From positions 1 through 38,607 of the IMG/VR virus record IMGVR_UViG_3300033148_008499: 38,607 nucleotides of DNA; one strand, 5' to 3'. A program made the position numbers and the translations under genes. A model generated the notes under the pieces. The model ran no database searches, had not been told where the DNA came from, and saw only the letters and a list, made by a program, of their open reading frames with translations. How positions within the stretch are numbered: position 1 is the first letter of the stretch; each line of letters starts with the position of its first letter. Shown piece after piece: positions 27,482-36,655 of this stretch. This stretch comes from a virus.

Positions 27482-29827
27482 ATGCCCAATCTAGGCGATA
27501 TGGTCGTTCGCATTGTCGGCGACAATGTAGAATTCGACCAATCCATAGACAAATCCCAGGACAAGTTAGACCGATTCGAACAAAAAGCGCTAAAAGTCGG
27601 AAAAAACCTTACGAAGTTTGTAACGCTGCCCATTTTGGGAGCGGCCGGCGCGGCGGTGAAATTTGCCGTGGACGCAGAAGAAACGGCGGACAAATTCGCA
27701 ATTGCATTCCGCGGAATTGAAAAAAAGGCGGAAGCCACTGCTAAAAATCTTGCAGACAATTACGGGCTTGCCTATAGCGAATCTCAGCGATTGCTTTCCT
27801 CTACCGGCGACCTGCTGAAGGGATTCGGCGCGAACGCTAATCAAGCGCTCGATTTGTCGGATCGCGTTCAGCGGCTTGCCGTAGACCTTGCCAGCTACAA
27901 CAACATTCAGGGTGGTGCCGCGCGTGCCTCGGAAATTATCACGAAGGCAATGCTCGGCGAACGTGATGCGCTTGTTTCTTTGGGTACGAAAATATCTGAA
28001 GCCGACATTGAAACCCGCCGTCTTGAGACCGGCACGAAAGACCTTACCGGCCAGGCAAAACTACTGAATGACTCCATGATTACCCTGGACTTGATTGTGG
28101 AACAATCCGGGGATGCTATCGGCAATTTTGACCTCACCTCGGGTTCTACCGCGAACCAGATGCGGATCATGAAAGCACGCATCGTGGACGTGGGGGTCAG
28201 CTTTGGCAACCTTATGCTCCCGGCGGTCAATAAAATTGTTACCGGGATAAACGACCTGTTGTTAGTGATAAATGACCTAAATCCCACCGCAAAGCGATTT
28301 TTGCTAATAAGCGGCGGGATCGCTGCCGCGCTTGGTCCAGGAATAATTGTCGTGGGGCAGCTGGTAAAGGGATTCCGTACTACCGTAACGGCAATCAAGG
28401 CCGTTATCGTTTGGGTGAAGGCCCTGGACATTGCGACAAAAACGACAATTATCGGATTGGTAATTGGTGCCGTTGCCGCATTGGCCGGAACGATTGCGTT
28501 GCTGGCGAGACGGACAAGGGAGGCGCGCGAGGAACAGGAAGATCTCACAGAAGCATATGAAGACTATGCGGGTGTGGAAAAATCAGAACGTCGCATAGCG
28601 CTCGAAAAATTGAGGGCATATGAAGACGCTGTGTATTGGCACAAAGCACTTTCAGACGAACTAGAATTCGCCATAGAACTATACGGGAAGGACTTGTCTA
28701 AAGTCCAAGAAGAGGACCTAAAGGCTCGCAAACTAGAAATTCAGGCATTGAAAGAAGAGATAGACGCATTCGAACAGCAACACGTAGTTATCCAAGAGGG
28801 GTCAAAACTGCGCGCTGAAATATGGGCGGAGTCTGAAAAAGCATTAATAGCAGAATTGGCGTTGATAGATTCTCGTGCCGAACTCGCCCAATCAACAGGA
28901 GAAGACATAAACGTAGTCGAAGAGAAACGGCTGGCATTGTTGCGCGAAATAGACAACCAACTTGAGCAGGGGCAAAAAGTCGAAAACCTTCGCATATTTA
29001 TCGCCGAACACCAAGAATTGCTGGACGACTACGAGGAAGAATTGCGCTTGCTGGAAGAAAAAGAGGAGGCCCTTAAGCGGCTGGATGACGCTACTAGCGA
29101 GTCCTATGCCAACACAAAAGCCCGAATAGAAGATGAATCAAATCGGCGAGTAAATTTATTGAGACAACGACTTAACGGCGTGATTACAACACGGGAGGCC
29201 GAAGCCGAAGCTCATGCAAAAAAAATGGCCGAACTTGAGGAAGAGCGGCAACGGCAAATGTCGATTGTGAATTATGCGATTTCCGGGACAAAAGAGTTCG
29301 CGAGCGCGGCGGGTGGATTGCTCGATGCGTACTATGAAAAAAAGAAATCGCAATACGAAGAAGATACCGATGAATATAAAAAGATCGTATACAAGCAAGC
29401 AAAAGCGGCTCGGGATTTGGCTCTTTTCCAGGTAGCGATTGATACTGCTTCCGCGATCATCGGTTTTCTGGCGCGTCCAGGCGGGTGGGCCGGTTTGGCT
29501 TTGTCCGCTCTTGCGCTGATTACGGGCGGGATCCAGGCGGCTGCAATAAAGCGGCAACCCCTCCCCCAAATGGCCGAAGGCGGTATTGTTATGCCGCGGC
29601 CCGGCGGCGTGCCGTTGATTACCGCGGAAGCACACCAGCCGGAAGTCATTTTCCCGCTCGACGAACTGAATCGATTCGTTTCCATGATCCCCGACTATTC
29701 GGAATCAATCACGGAACCCCAGACCATCCACCTGCAAGTAACCATGGATTCGCGACCCATCCTTGACAAAATATTCCCGGCGACGCGCAACGGTTCCGTG
29801 TTGATTGATGCGCGAGCGGTAACATAG
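27482..29827 (+). CDS. Tail tape measure protein
   Basis: At 781 residues this is the longest gene in the window, directly after the chaperone pair. It begins MPNLGDMVVRIVGDNVEFDQ, then has the TMP core (KFVTLPILGAAGAAVKFAVD, EETADKFAIAFRG, EIITKAMLGERDALVSLGTK). Hydrophobic segments fall at ~275-335 and ~640-685, with long coiled coils between (EEQEDLTEAYEDY and later). It fixes tail length and is ejected ahead of the DNA. Tail length by the usual rule would be roughly 115-120 nm (inference). Confidence 0.92.
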   Translation: MPNLGDMVVRIVGDNVEFDQSIDKSQDKLDRFEQKALKVGKNLTKFVTLPILGAAGAAVKFAVDAEETADKFAIAFRGIEKKAEATAKNLADNYGLAYSESQRLLSSTGDLLKGFGANANQALDLSDRVQRLAVDLASYNNIQGGAARASEIITKAMLGERDALVSLGTKISEADIETRRLETGTKDLTGQAKLLNDSMITLDLIVEQSGDAIGNFDLTSGSTANQMRIMKARIVDVGVSFGNLMLPAVNKIVTGINDLLLVINDLNPTAKRFLLISGGIAAALGPGIIVVGQLVKGFRTTVTAIKAVIVWVKALDIATKTTIIGLVIGAVAALAGTIALLARRTREAREEQEDLTEAYEDYAGVEKSERRIALEKLRAYEDAVYWHKALSDELEFAIELYGKDLSKVQEEDLKARKLEIQALKEEIDAFEQQHVVIQEGSKLRAEIWAESEKALIAELALIDSRAELAQSTGEDINVVEEKRLALLREIDNQLEQGQKVENLRIFIAEHQELLDDYEEELRLLEEKEEALKRLDDATSESYANTKARIEDESNRRVNLLRQRLNGVITTREAEAEAHAKKMAELEEERQRQMSIVNYAISGTKEFASAAGGLLDAYYEKKKSQYEEDTDEYKKIVYKQAKAARDLALFQVAIDTASAIIGFLARPGGWAGLALSALALITGGIQAAAIKRQPLPQMAEGGIVMPRPGGVPLITAEAHQPEVIFPLDELNRFVSMIPDYSESITEPQTIHLQVTMDSRPILDKIFPATRNGSVLIDARAVT

Positions 29828-29837
29828 GGAGCCATAC

Positions 29838-31559
29838 ATGAGAATTGCATATGAAAATTTGATTGACGCAAATATAGCCGTCATAGAAGCGAGCAGCGAA
29901 GACACCTTATACCCGATAGAAAACGTGCAGGACCAAAGGCTATCTACTGCGTGGCATAGCAGCGATACGTCAACACAAACAATCATCGTTGACCTTGGGA
30001 AAAAATGCTCGGTAGATACGGTTATAATCATGGGTCACAACCTGGTCACGAATGCCACAATTCAGGTAAACGCTAATGATATAATTCGGTATGCCTCTAC
30101 TACGGGTGCTATGACCTGGTACGCATCTACGCAAACATCCGCTGAAACGATTACCTATAATGCGGGAATGGCGCTAAAATTTATCACCTCGGCAGCTTAC
30201 CGATACTGGCAATTCACATTACTCAATTATGCCACCCCGGCCGCACGAGAATGGACCGCAATTGTGTGGTGCCCGGAATTATCCAAGTTTGTCACGCTTT
30301 CAAGAACCTTAACGTCGAATCTCGTAGCGACTAGCGGGAACGGGATTAATTGGGAAACGAGCGAAACAGGCGAAAACAAACGCTGGACGTCGTTGGTATG
30401 GGTCGCCGAGCTTACGCTTTTTGTTGCGGTCGCATGGGGCGGTTCCGATGAACGAATAATGACTTCTCCGGACGGGACAACATGGACTGCGCGCGCAACT
30501 GACGGAAGGGATGGAAAAACATGGCTCTCGGTTGCGTGGTCCGCGAGAAAAGAATATTTCATAGCGGTGGCGGGCGATTCGTCAACGACAAGTACGGTAA
30601 TTTATTCCACAGACGGGGAAACATGGGCGAATAGAACGGCGGCCACGGCTGGAGAATGGGCAAGCGTGTGTTGGGGAGAAGAAGCCGGTGTTTTTGTTGC
30701 TGTGGGAACAGCCGCGACAACGGCAACCGTAATGACCACCTCTTCAGACAACGGGACAAGTTGGACAGCTCGAACGGCAGCCGCAGCGAACGAATGGCGT
30801 TCCGTCTGTTGGTCTTCCAAATTGCGTCTGTTTTGCGCAGTTGCGTCCTCGGGAAGCGGGAACCGAGTAATGACATCTCCAAACGGGACAACATGGACTG
30901 CGCGAACTTCGGCTGCGGATAACAACTGGCGAACGGTGATATGGGTGGACGAGCTTACGCTTTTTGTGGCCGTGGCCGATAGCGGCACGCAAGACCGCGT
31001 TATGACATCTCCGGACGGTGTTACATGGACGAGCCGAACGACCACGGATCATGAATGGGCGTGGGTCGCCTGGTCTCCGGAATTGAGCCTTTTGGTAGCA
31101 ACAAACAGGGAAGACGCATCTCCCATTGTCATGACGTCCCCTGACGGCATTACCTGGACCGACAGAACGGGAACTGATGGAAACATTGAAATAGGTCGGC
31201 TGTGGCTCGGCGAATACTTGGATATCGATCCTACGTCCCTCGATAGTTTTTCGGTAAAAAAGAAGCGCAGCGATCGCGTTATATACGGCAGAAATCGTCA
31301 AAAATGGGCGGACGAGGGAGTTGGCTGGCGCGAGTTTAGTCTGGATTTCCCCCCGTCTAACAGCACGATGGTAACGGCAATCCAGACCATGTATGATGCG
31401 GTTGGGAATCATAGCAGCATCGTATTCTGCAATTTTGACTCGATCCGTGACTATGAAATCGTTGAGCCGGTCTATTGCAGCATTGTGGGAGAATTAGAAT
31501 TTCGGCACAAGGGGCGGCAACGCTACGAATACAGCCTTACGCTTGAGGAGGACCGGTAA
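29838..31559 (+). CDS. Distal tail/receptor-binding protein with inserted beta-propeller
   Basis: This 573-residue protein has three parts. Residues 1-130 form a discoidin (F5/8 type C)-like domain (STAWHSSDTSTQTIIVDLGK, TVIIMGHNL). Residues ~135-445 hold about seven repeats of roughly 40 residues, each with TSPDGTTWT-type Asp-box turns and a W-x-S-V-x-W strand followed by LFVAVA. Residues ~450-573 resemble a distal tail domain (GWREFSLDFPPSN...YEYSLTLEED). The repeat block looks like a BNR/sialidase-type beta-propeller and is the best candidate for host-surface recognition. Catalytic sialidase residues are not evident. Confidence 0.72.
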   Translation: MRIAYENLIDANIAVIEASSEDTLYPIENVQDQRLSTAWHSSDTSTQTIIVDLGKKCSVDTVIIMGHNLVTNATIQVNANDIIRYASTTGAMTWYASTQTSAETITYNAGMALKFITSAAYRYWQFTLLNYATPAAREWTAIVWCPELSKFVTLSRTLTSNLVATSGNGINWETSETGENKRWTSLVWVAELTLFVAVAWGGSDERIMTSPDGTTWTARATDGRDGKTWLSVAWSARKEYFIAVAGDSSTTSTVIYSTDGETWANRTAATAGEWASVCWGEEAGVFVAVGTAATTATVMTTSSDNGTSWTARTAAAANEWRSVCWSSKLRLFCAVASSGSGNRVMTSPNGTTWTARTSAADNNWRTVIWVDELTLFVAVADSGTQDRVMTSPDGVTWTSRTTTDHEWAWVAWSPELSLLVATNREDASPIVMTSPDGITWTDRTGTDGNIEIGRLWLGEYLDIDPTSLDSFSVKKKRSDRVIYGRNRQKWADEGVGWREFSLDFPPSNSTMVTAIQTMYDAVGNHSSIVFCNFDSIRDYEIVEPVYCSIVGELEFRHKGRQRYEYSLTLEEDR

Positions 31560-32321
31560 ATGGCGGGTTCGCAAATATCTACCAGTGTTACGATAATCAA
31601 TAGTCTGCTCGGGTTCCAGTCTATAAGTTTTGATGCGGGGAAATTATACAGCGGATCAGTGCCCACGATTGCTGCCGGAAGCAAAGTAGAAATCGCCGGT
31701 GCGTTTTTCACGTTTTCATCGGAAGACACGCCACAAGCGTCTACGTGGACTGCCGTAGCAACGGAAAGCACTGCATATATTACGTTGACACCGAGCGGCA
31801 CCGCCGGGTCGCAAATTGTAACATCAAAATGGTCAACAACAATCCCCATGTTTTCTATATCAAAACAGGGCTATTATGCCAGCACATCATCCAATATCCG
31901 GTATATTGCTCAAGCGTACAAAATAAGCGCTACGCAGGCATACCCCACCGTGATTTACAATCACCCGTTTTATGAAATCGACACAAACACAAAAAATCTG
32001 TACACCCCGGCTCGTGTCGTTTTTAGATCAAATTTTTCTCAATCTAGCGTTTCCATTACACAAGGTTCTGTTTTTACCGTCCTCGATACATATTACCCGC
32101 GCGATCTGCCATACATTGAGCCCATGTTTCCAGTGTTCCCTTTGCGTGGCTGTGCGCAAACATCTGACGGCGATTTCGTTGTCTTTGATAGTGCATGCAG
32201 GGTCAGTTCTACACGATTTGTCATATGGGCATATGATATTACCTCTGTTGGTTCAATTTATATAGACATATATTCTGGGTTAGCCTTGGCGGTATTTAAT
32301 TCTTATTCCATGGGGTTTTGA
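31560..32321 (+). CDS. Tail-tip protein of unknown function
   Basis: This 253-residue, Ser/Thr/Tyr-rich beta protein (MAGSQISTSVTIINSLLGFQ) has a stretch FTFSSEDTPQASTWTAVATE resembling a carbohydrate-binding or fibre head segment. Its start overlaps the stop of the propeller gene and its stop overlaps the hub gene start (TGATG), so all three are coupled. Probably part of the tail tip or a fibre; no family is recognised. Confidence 0.6.
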   Translation: MAGSQISTSVTIINSLLGFQSISFDAGKLYSGSVPTIAAGSKVEIAGAFFTFSSEDTPQASTWTAVATESTAYITLTPSGTAGSQIVTSKWSTTIPMFSISKQGYYASTSSNIRYIAQAYKISATQAYPTVIYNHPFYEIDTNTKNLYTPARVVFRSNFSQSSVSITQGSVFTVLDTYYPRDLPYIEPMFPVFPLRGCAQTSDGDFVVFDSACRVSSTRFVIWAYDITSVGSIYIDIYSGLALAVFNSYSMGF

Positions 32322-33751
32322 TGCCCACATTTGCATCGCTCATAGAAAAATCCGTTTCAGATTTCCGTGTTTTGCTGCAACTCGATATCGGGCAAAAAAA
32401 CACGCAATGGGTAAACATCGGTGCCGGCATTTGGTCGGTAGCCGCGCTAAACGATTATGCATGGGTGGATAGCACGCTTCTTGTGGAAGGCTTTTCCGCT
32501 CAAGAGTTCGGTGTTATCGGGTCGGTATACGTAGACGGCGGGCTTCTTCTTTCCCGCATGGACAATTTGCTCGGCGTCACGAATGGCGCAAATTCGTTTT
32601 ACTATGATGCGGACACCAGGACACTTTACGTGCGATTGCCCAATAGCGACGAGCCGTCATTGCACACAATCTTTATTGGCGTGGTATACGGATTTTCTTT
32701 TGACGAGTTTGCGCCCGAAGGGGAGATCCACTTATACGAAGGTCGGTTGATTTCGCTTCCCAATATAAGCATCAGCCGTGATCCGTTGTTTTACGGAAAA
32801 CTGCAATACGGCGGTGGCGTTGCCGTTATCAACAATGCAGACGGCGAATTCGACACGTGGGCGAAAGACAACAATATTTTCGGCAACGAGGCGCGCATAT
32901 ATATCGGGTTCGACGGCCTGGATATCGACGATTACCAGGTTGTATACACTGGTCGCATCGGGACCGTGACAGTCAGCGAATCGCAACTGACGGTCGATAT
33001 TCAAGACAAGCGAAAAACGTTGACTCGGAATATTCTCTATTCGGAGAACCCAAAAAACGCAGTTACGGCAATCCAAGAAATACTCGTCGAATACTTCGGC
33101 GCCACATATGACTCGAATTATTTCGACACAACGGCATGGGCAACGGCGGTGGCCGACTCCATGCCGATCGGCGTAGAAATGGCCGAAGAGGACCAGGGGA
33201 TCGCGATCATTGAGCAAATATGTGCTACGGTCCCCGGCTTGTTTTTTATTACGGCGGCCGGTAAATATTCATTCAAGATTATAGACACTTCGGCAGCGGC
33301 AAGCGCGACCATATACGCAGACGATATCATGGAGGACATACAAATAACCTATGACCCGGCGGAAGTGATTTCTTCATGTAAGGTCGGATATGATCGCGAT
33401 TTTGCTACGACGGGAAATGCGTATTCTTTTTCTCTCGAAAACACCGATTACCAGTCGAGTGTGTACGCGGCATACAAAACGTACAGGATGGAAACGTTCT
33501 ATACCCTGCACCGGAATTTGACCCGCGCTACGACGCATGCCGAAACGATGATGCTGTATTACAAAGACGTGCACGGGCGGACCGAGCTCGTTTTGCCGTT
33601 GTCCTATTACTCCCTGGCAATAGGTGATATCGTAAACGCGGAATTGCTTCGGCCTAACAAAACCATGGTGGGGACAACAAAAACAGAAATTATCAGCATA
33701 GCATACAATTTCAACGAACCGCGCATGCGGGTTGGCTTGCGGTTCATATAA
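32321..33751 (+). CDS. Tail-tip hub-like protein
   Basis: This 476-residue beta-rich protein begins MPTFASLIEKSVSDFRVLLQ. Its middle has YTGRIGTVTVSESQLTVDIQDKRK-type repeats and then NAVTAIQEILVEYFGATYD, as in baseplate hub or tail-associated proteins that bridge tube and fibres. The C-terminal half (ASATIYADDIMEDIQITYDP, LSYYSLAIGDIVNAELL) fits a hub with OB-like modules. It is the last large structural gene; function is inferred from position and pattern. Confidence 0.65.
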   Translation: MPTFASLIEKSVSDFRVLLQLDIGQKNTQWVNIGAGIWSVAALNDYAWVDSTLLVEGFSAQEFGVIGSVYVDGGLLLSRMDNLLGVTNGANSFYYDADTRTLYVRLPNSDEPSLHTIFIGVVYGFSFDEFAPEGEIHLYEGRLISLPNISISRDPLFYGKLQYGGGVAVINNADGEFDTWAKDNNIFGNEARIYIGFDGLDIDDYQVVYTGRIGTVTVSESQLTVDIQDKRKTLTRNILYSENPKNAVTAIQEILVEYFGATYDSNYFDTTAWATAVADSMPIGVEMAEEDQGIAIIEQICATVPGLFFITAAGKYSFKIIDTSAAASATIYADDIMEDIQITYDPAEVISSCKVGYDRDFATTGNAYSFSLENTDYQSSVYAAYKTYRMETFYTLHRNLTRATTHAETMMLYYKDVHGRTELVLPLSYYSLAIGDIVNAELLRPNKTMVGTTKTEIISIAYNFNEPRMRVGLRFI

Positions 33752-33761
33752 GGAGCATAGC

Positions 33762-33992
33762 ATGGGAGTTATTGAAGTCCATTATTGCGATACGTGCGGG
33801 ACGGAAATGGAATCGCAGGAATATACCTATCGCCTGACCGGTCTTCCAGGCGAAGCGGTCACCGCCGGGGCCCTGTGTAAGGCATGTTACGATACAATTC
33901 GATTGTGGTTCGACGGAAAGCGGAAATCAGCGAGCGAGCAATGGATTCTCCCTGACGTAACACCAGAAGAGCCGTCCGAGCCTTCGCTATAA
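33762..33992 (+). CDS. Small zinc-finger protein, 76 aa
   Basis: Starts MGVIEVHYCDTCGTEMESQE after AAGGAG. CDTC and CKAC pairs (residues ~9-12 and ~43-46) make a treble-clef or zinc-ribbon site. A role in the late region is unknown; similar small zinc proteins are common at the ends of phage tail operons. It ends the long plus-strand late block. Confidence 0.65.
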   Translation: MGVIEVHYCDTCGTEMESQEYTYRLTGLPGEAVTAGALCKACYDTIRLWFDGKRKSASEQWILPDVTPEEPSEPSL

Positions 33993-34023
33993 ATCGCTTC
34001 GTTCGCACAGGCTGTACAGTTTT

Positions 34024-34209
34024 TCACGACTTTTGCCCAAAGGTGATATATTTCATCATTTCCGTTTCCGGAAGCGGGTAGCGGGCCACATATTGAAATG
34101 TAGCCATTTTGGCAAGCGAAGAGGCATCGAGCCCCTTCGCTTTCGCGTATGCGGAAAAAAACCGCATTTCGTTTTCGTCCAGATAGAACTGAACCCGATA
34201 TTGTCGCAC
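34024..34209 (-). CDS. Ribbon-helix-helix-like DNA-binding protein, 61 aa
   Basis: A GTG start is fused to the RecT stop (TAGTG). The protein opens with a basic strand (MRQYRVQFYLDENEMRFFSA) and continues with helix-turn-helix-like AYAKAKGLDASSLAKMATFQ, matching small ribbon-helix-helix regulators. It ends the recombination operon and could repress it. This is the second such protein in the genome. Confidence 0.6.
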   Translation of the reverse strand: MRQYRVQFYLDENEMRFFSAYAKAKGLDASSLAKMATFQYVARYPLPETEMMKYITFGQKS

Positions 34210-35438
34210 TAAAAAATCTCCATTTGCTTGTCGTCGTCAGGGTTCGCCGGCTCTTCGTATTCAACGGCCTCGTCCTCGGAATCTCCCGCCGCGGGAGCCT
34301 GTTGCTCCGGCTCATCTGCCGGTTCCTCGGGTGGCGGCGGGGAATCCTTTTTATCTTCGTATGATGCGAATGCCGCATCTATCGTTCGGTCGATCAGTTC
34401 TTCGTGCTGGTCGGGTTCTTCGGCTCGGACCTCGGCCATAGCAGCCTCGGCATTTCGGATTTTCGCGTATTTGGCGAGAAACGATTTCCCGGCCGCCTTA
34501 CGTAACATTTCCGGCTGGTCCGGCCCCTCGTATGGATTCGTTATCTCGTCATAGAAAATCTTCTTCGTCCAGGTTCCGCCCCCGCCGCGCTTCGGTATCT
34601 GTTTTTCGATATATTCGTTACCGAACTCGAACTTTACGCTTCCCTCCGCTCGTGCGCGCTCGAACGCTTCCCTGTCGCGCAAGTAATACCGATAACTGGA
34701 CGAATGAACCTTCGCTTTTTGTAAAAGCCGGGAAACGTCGTATGCTTCGCCGATCACCTTTGCCAGGCGATTGTTGAAGCCGGATACGACCACTCCTACA
34801 AGTTCGCCCCTGGGGAATCCGGTCTTTATCCATTTGCATTCAAACGTCCCGTCTTTCCGGCTGATTTCGACAATATCGTTTTCGTAAACCATGTCGATGT
34901 TCACCCATTTGAACGGTGCGTTTTCTCCGTTCGTGAGCGCGAACTCATACGCTTCTACGGCCGGGATAAACTCGACGACGCCACCGAATGGCACGAGGCT
35001 CCCCATTTTCCCGAGTTCCGCCCCAAGGGAAAGCGCCTCCTCGAGCGCATAAATGATGCTTTTCTGCCCATCTTCCGTGGACCATGCTCGTTGAAACTCA
35101 TCGCTCGTCTGGCGCATAACGTAACGAATGTTGTTTTTTATCAGCCGCGTAAGCGCCGGCTTATCCCGAGCGATAAACGGAACCGCGATTGAAGACAAGT
35201 CGGTCATTCGCGACGCGAGATATCGAGGCAAGTCGGTCGGGCGGTCCGGCAGCGCGACGGCTTTCTGCTGAGGCTTCTCATTGACCGGCTTTGCCGTGTT
35301 GAACTGCGCGATTGCCCATTCCGGCTTTTTCGCTTCTCCGGTCCGGCCGCACACCGTACACGTTACCGAGTATAGCCCGGTAGTCGGACTCATTTTTTTT
35401 ACCGCCTCTTTCCCGCAACACAGTATCTTTTCAGGCAT
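34209..35438 (-). CDS. recT: RecT-family single-strand annealing protein with N-terminal zinc finger
   Basis: This 409-residue recombinase anneals complementary single strands during recombination and replication restart. Residues 1-45 form a Lar-like zinc finger (C7, C8, C27, C30; ending AIAQFNTAK). Residues ~65-330 form the RecT core (VPFIARDKPALTRLIKNNIR, ALEEALSLGAELGKMGSLVP, ...FPRGELVGVVVSG). The tail is an acidic, Pro-rich disordered stretch ending NPDDDKQMEIF. The acidic hydrophobic tip recalls the SSB C-terminal peptide that recruits partner proteins. It is co-oriented with the YqaJ exonuclease upstream, its normal partner. Confidence 0.9.
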   Translation of the reverse strand: MPEKILCCGKEAVKKMSPTTGLYSVTCTVCGRTGEAKKPEWAIAQFNTAKPVNEKPQQKAVALPDRPTDLPRYLASRMTDLSSIAVPFIARDKPALTRLIKNNIRYVMRQTSDEFQRAWSTEDGQKSIIYALEEALSLGAELGKMGSLVPFGGVVEFIPAVEAYEFALTNGENAPFKWVNIDMVYENDIVEISRKDGTFECKWIKTGFPRGELVGVVVSGFNNRLAKVIGEAYDVSRLLQKAKVHSSSYRYYLRDREAFERARAEGSVKFEFGNEYIEKQIPKRGGGGTWTKKIFYDEITNPYEGPDQPEMLRKAAGKSFLAKYAKIRNAEAAMAEVRAEEPDQHEELIDRTIDAAFASYEDKKDSPPPPEEPADEPEQQAPAAGDSEDEAVEYEEPANPDDDKQMEIF

Positions 35439-35455
35439 AATATCCTCCTATGCGC

Positions 35456-35484
35456 AATGTAATACAATGGCATGGCATTGTCAA
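35456..35484 (-). promoter_or_regulatory. Promoter of recT with operator-like spacer
   Basis: On the minus strand: TTGACA (35479-35484), 17-base spacer ATGCCATGCCATTGTAT, TACATT (35456-35461). The spacer carries two overlapping copies of the ATGCCAT element. It overlaps the last codon of the exonuclease gene. Confidence 0.72.
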
Positions 35485-36620
35485 TCTTCGTGTGGTTGGA
35501 TTTTCACGAATCGCGACGGCGATCCCGAGTCGATCAGTTTTTTGCGTTTGAGGTATTTGTATGCGTTCGGGTCGGTCGAAATAATTTCCGACAATGCTTT
35601 TATTCGTTCGGACGCTTTGCGGCTTTGCCATTTGGCTATAATCCCTTCGCTGTCCCGCACCTCGGCGTAATCCTTGAGAATGACGGCCATGGCGTCTTTT
35701 GCGTCGTTCTTCCGCGCCTCCCATGCTTTCGCCTGGCGGTCGGCCTCAATGTATTTCTTCTGAATCTCTCGGGCTTTTTCGCGTTCCTCGTCGCGAACCA
35801 TATAGAAATCATCGCCGATGTCCGGGTATAGCGCCATGATATCGGAGACGTTCATCGCGAGTTCGCGCGGCGCCGTATCGGTCTGTATGTGCCACGCCAT
35901 TTTGCCGGCCAGGTCGATCAGTTTCCCCTGGTGTTGTCTGTTCGCCTTGATTTCCCATACGGAAAACTGATTCGTGTTGTGAATCAACGCCAGGTATGCC
36001 ATGTCGCATTCAAGGAGAGCCAGTTGAAACTGGATCTGCATGTAATGGGACAGCGGAACTCCTTGCCATGTTTTGAGCGAAAAATCGTATCCCTTTACAA
36101 TTGAGCCTTCCGGCCGTTTCGCCGACCAATAGGAAGCGCTTTTCGCTTCGACCAGAAATTCTTTCCGGGTATCTACGGTAACACCGTCAAATGATTTTCT
36201 GCCGCCTACCGTGCATGCCTCGTGAATCACGTCCGGGTGCACGATCATTCCGTCCCGGTAGTATTGCGCGTGGTGGTGATACGGCGTGTTTTGGTATGCG
36301 CCATACTTCCCCCCGGCGGCATTGGAAGAAAAGCGGTCCCATATGTGTTGATATGCGGTATGTTCTCCGTCAAAATAACGGATGAACAATTCTGCGGCTT
36401 TGTCCTCGAGATAATGCCCCATTTCGGCCGGCAGTCCCGCGGGTTCCCGTTCTTTTCTGCCGGTTTTCTCTTGCCACACGGATATCGGCGTGCGCCCATA
36501 CCCGGCCAGCGTTTCAGTCGGATTCTCAGGATTCGGAATAAGCGCCGGAATGTCGGACGCTCCGATTCTCCCGCTCCGCTCTTTGTAAAAATCGCCTTTT
36601 ATGTACCAAAAATTTACCAT
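35481..36620 (-). CDS. YqaJ-family viral recombinase/exonuclease
   Basis: This 379-residue lambda-exonuclease-fold enzyme degrades one strand of double-stranded ends to feed RecT. Features are RSGRIGASDIPALI (N-terminal motif), WQEKTGRKE, EMGHYLEDKAAELF with the conserved Glu, IVHPDVIHEA, then FLVEAKSASYW (catalytic E-x-K). SHYMQIQFQLALLECDMAYL (Q-x-x-Q-L) follows, then a long helical C-terminal half not found in the shortest relatives. It is the first gene after a near-perfect promoter. Pairing with recT makes the Red-like system complete. Confidence 0.9.
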   Translation of the reverse strand: MVNFWYIKGDFYKERSGRIGASDIPALIPNPENPTETLAGYGRTPISVWQEKTGRKEREPAGLPAEMGHYLEDKAAELFIRYFDGEHTAYQHIWDRFSSNAAGGKYGAYQNTPYHHHAQYYRDGMIVHPDVIHEACTVGGRKSFDGVTVDTRKEFLVEAKSASYWSAKRPEGSIVKGYDFSLKTWQGVPLSHYMQIQFQLALLECDMAYLALIHNTNQFSVWEIKANRQHQGKLIDLAGKMAWHIQTDTAPRELAMNVSDIMALYPDIGDDFYMVRDEEREKAREIQKKYIEADRQAKAWEARKNDAKDAMAVILKDYAEVRDSEGIIAKWQSRKASERIKALSEIISTDPNAYKYLKRKKLIDSGSPSRFVKIQPHED

Positions 36621-36626
36621 AGTGCA

Positions 36627-36655
36627 AATATAATGCTATGGCATGGCATTGTCAA
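36627..36655 (-). promoter_or_regulatory. Near-consensus promoter of the exonuclease-recT unit
   Basis: On the minus strand: TTGACA (36650-36655), a 17-base spacer ATGCCATGCCATAGCAT, TATATT (36627-36632). It is the strongest promoter match in the window and has the ATGCCAT operator pattern filling the entire spacer. It lies partly inside the methyltransferase gene's last codons. Confidence 0.82.
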
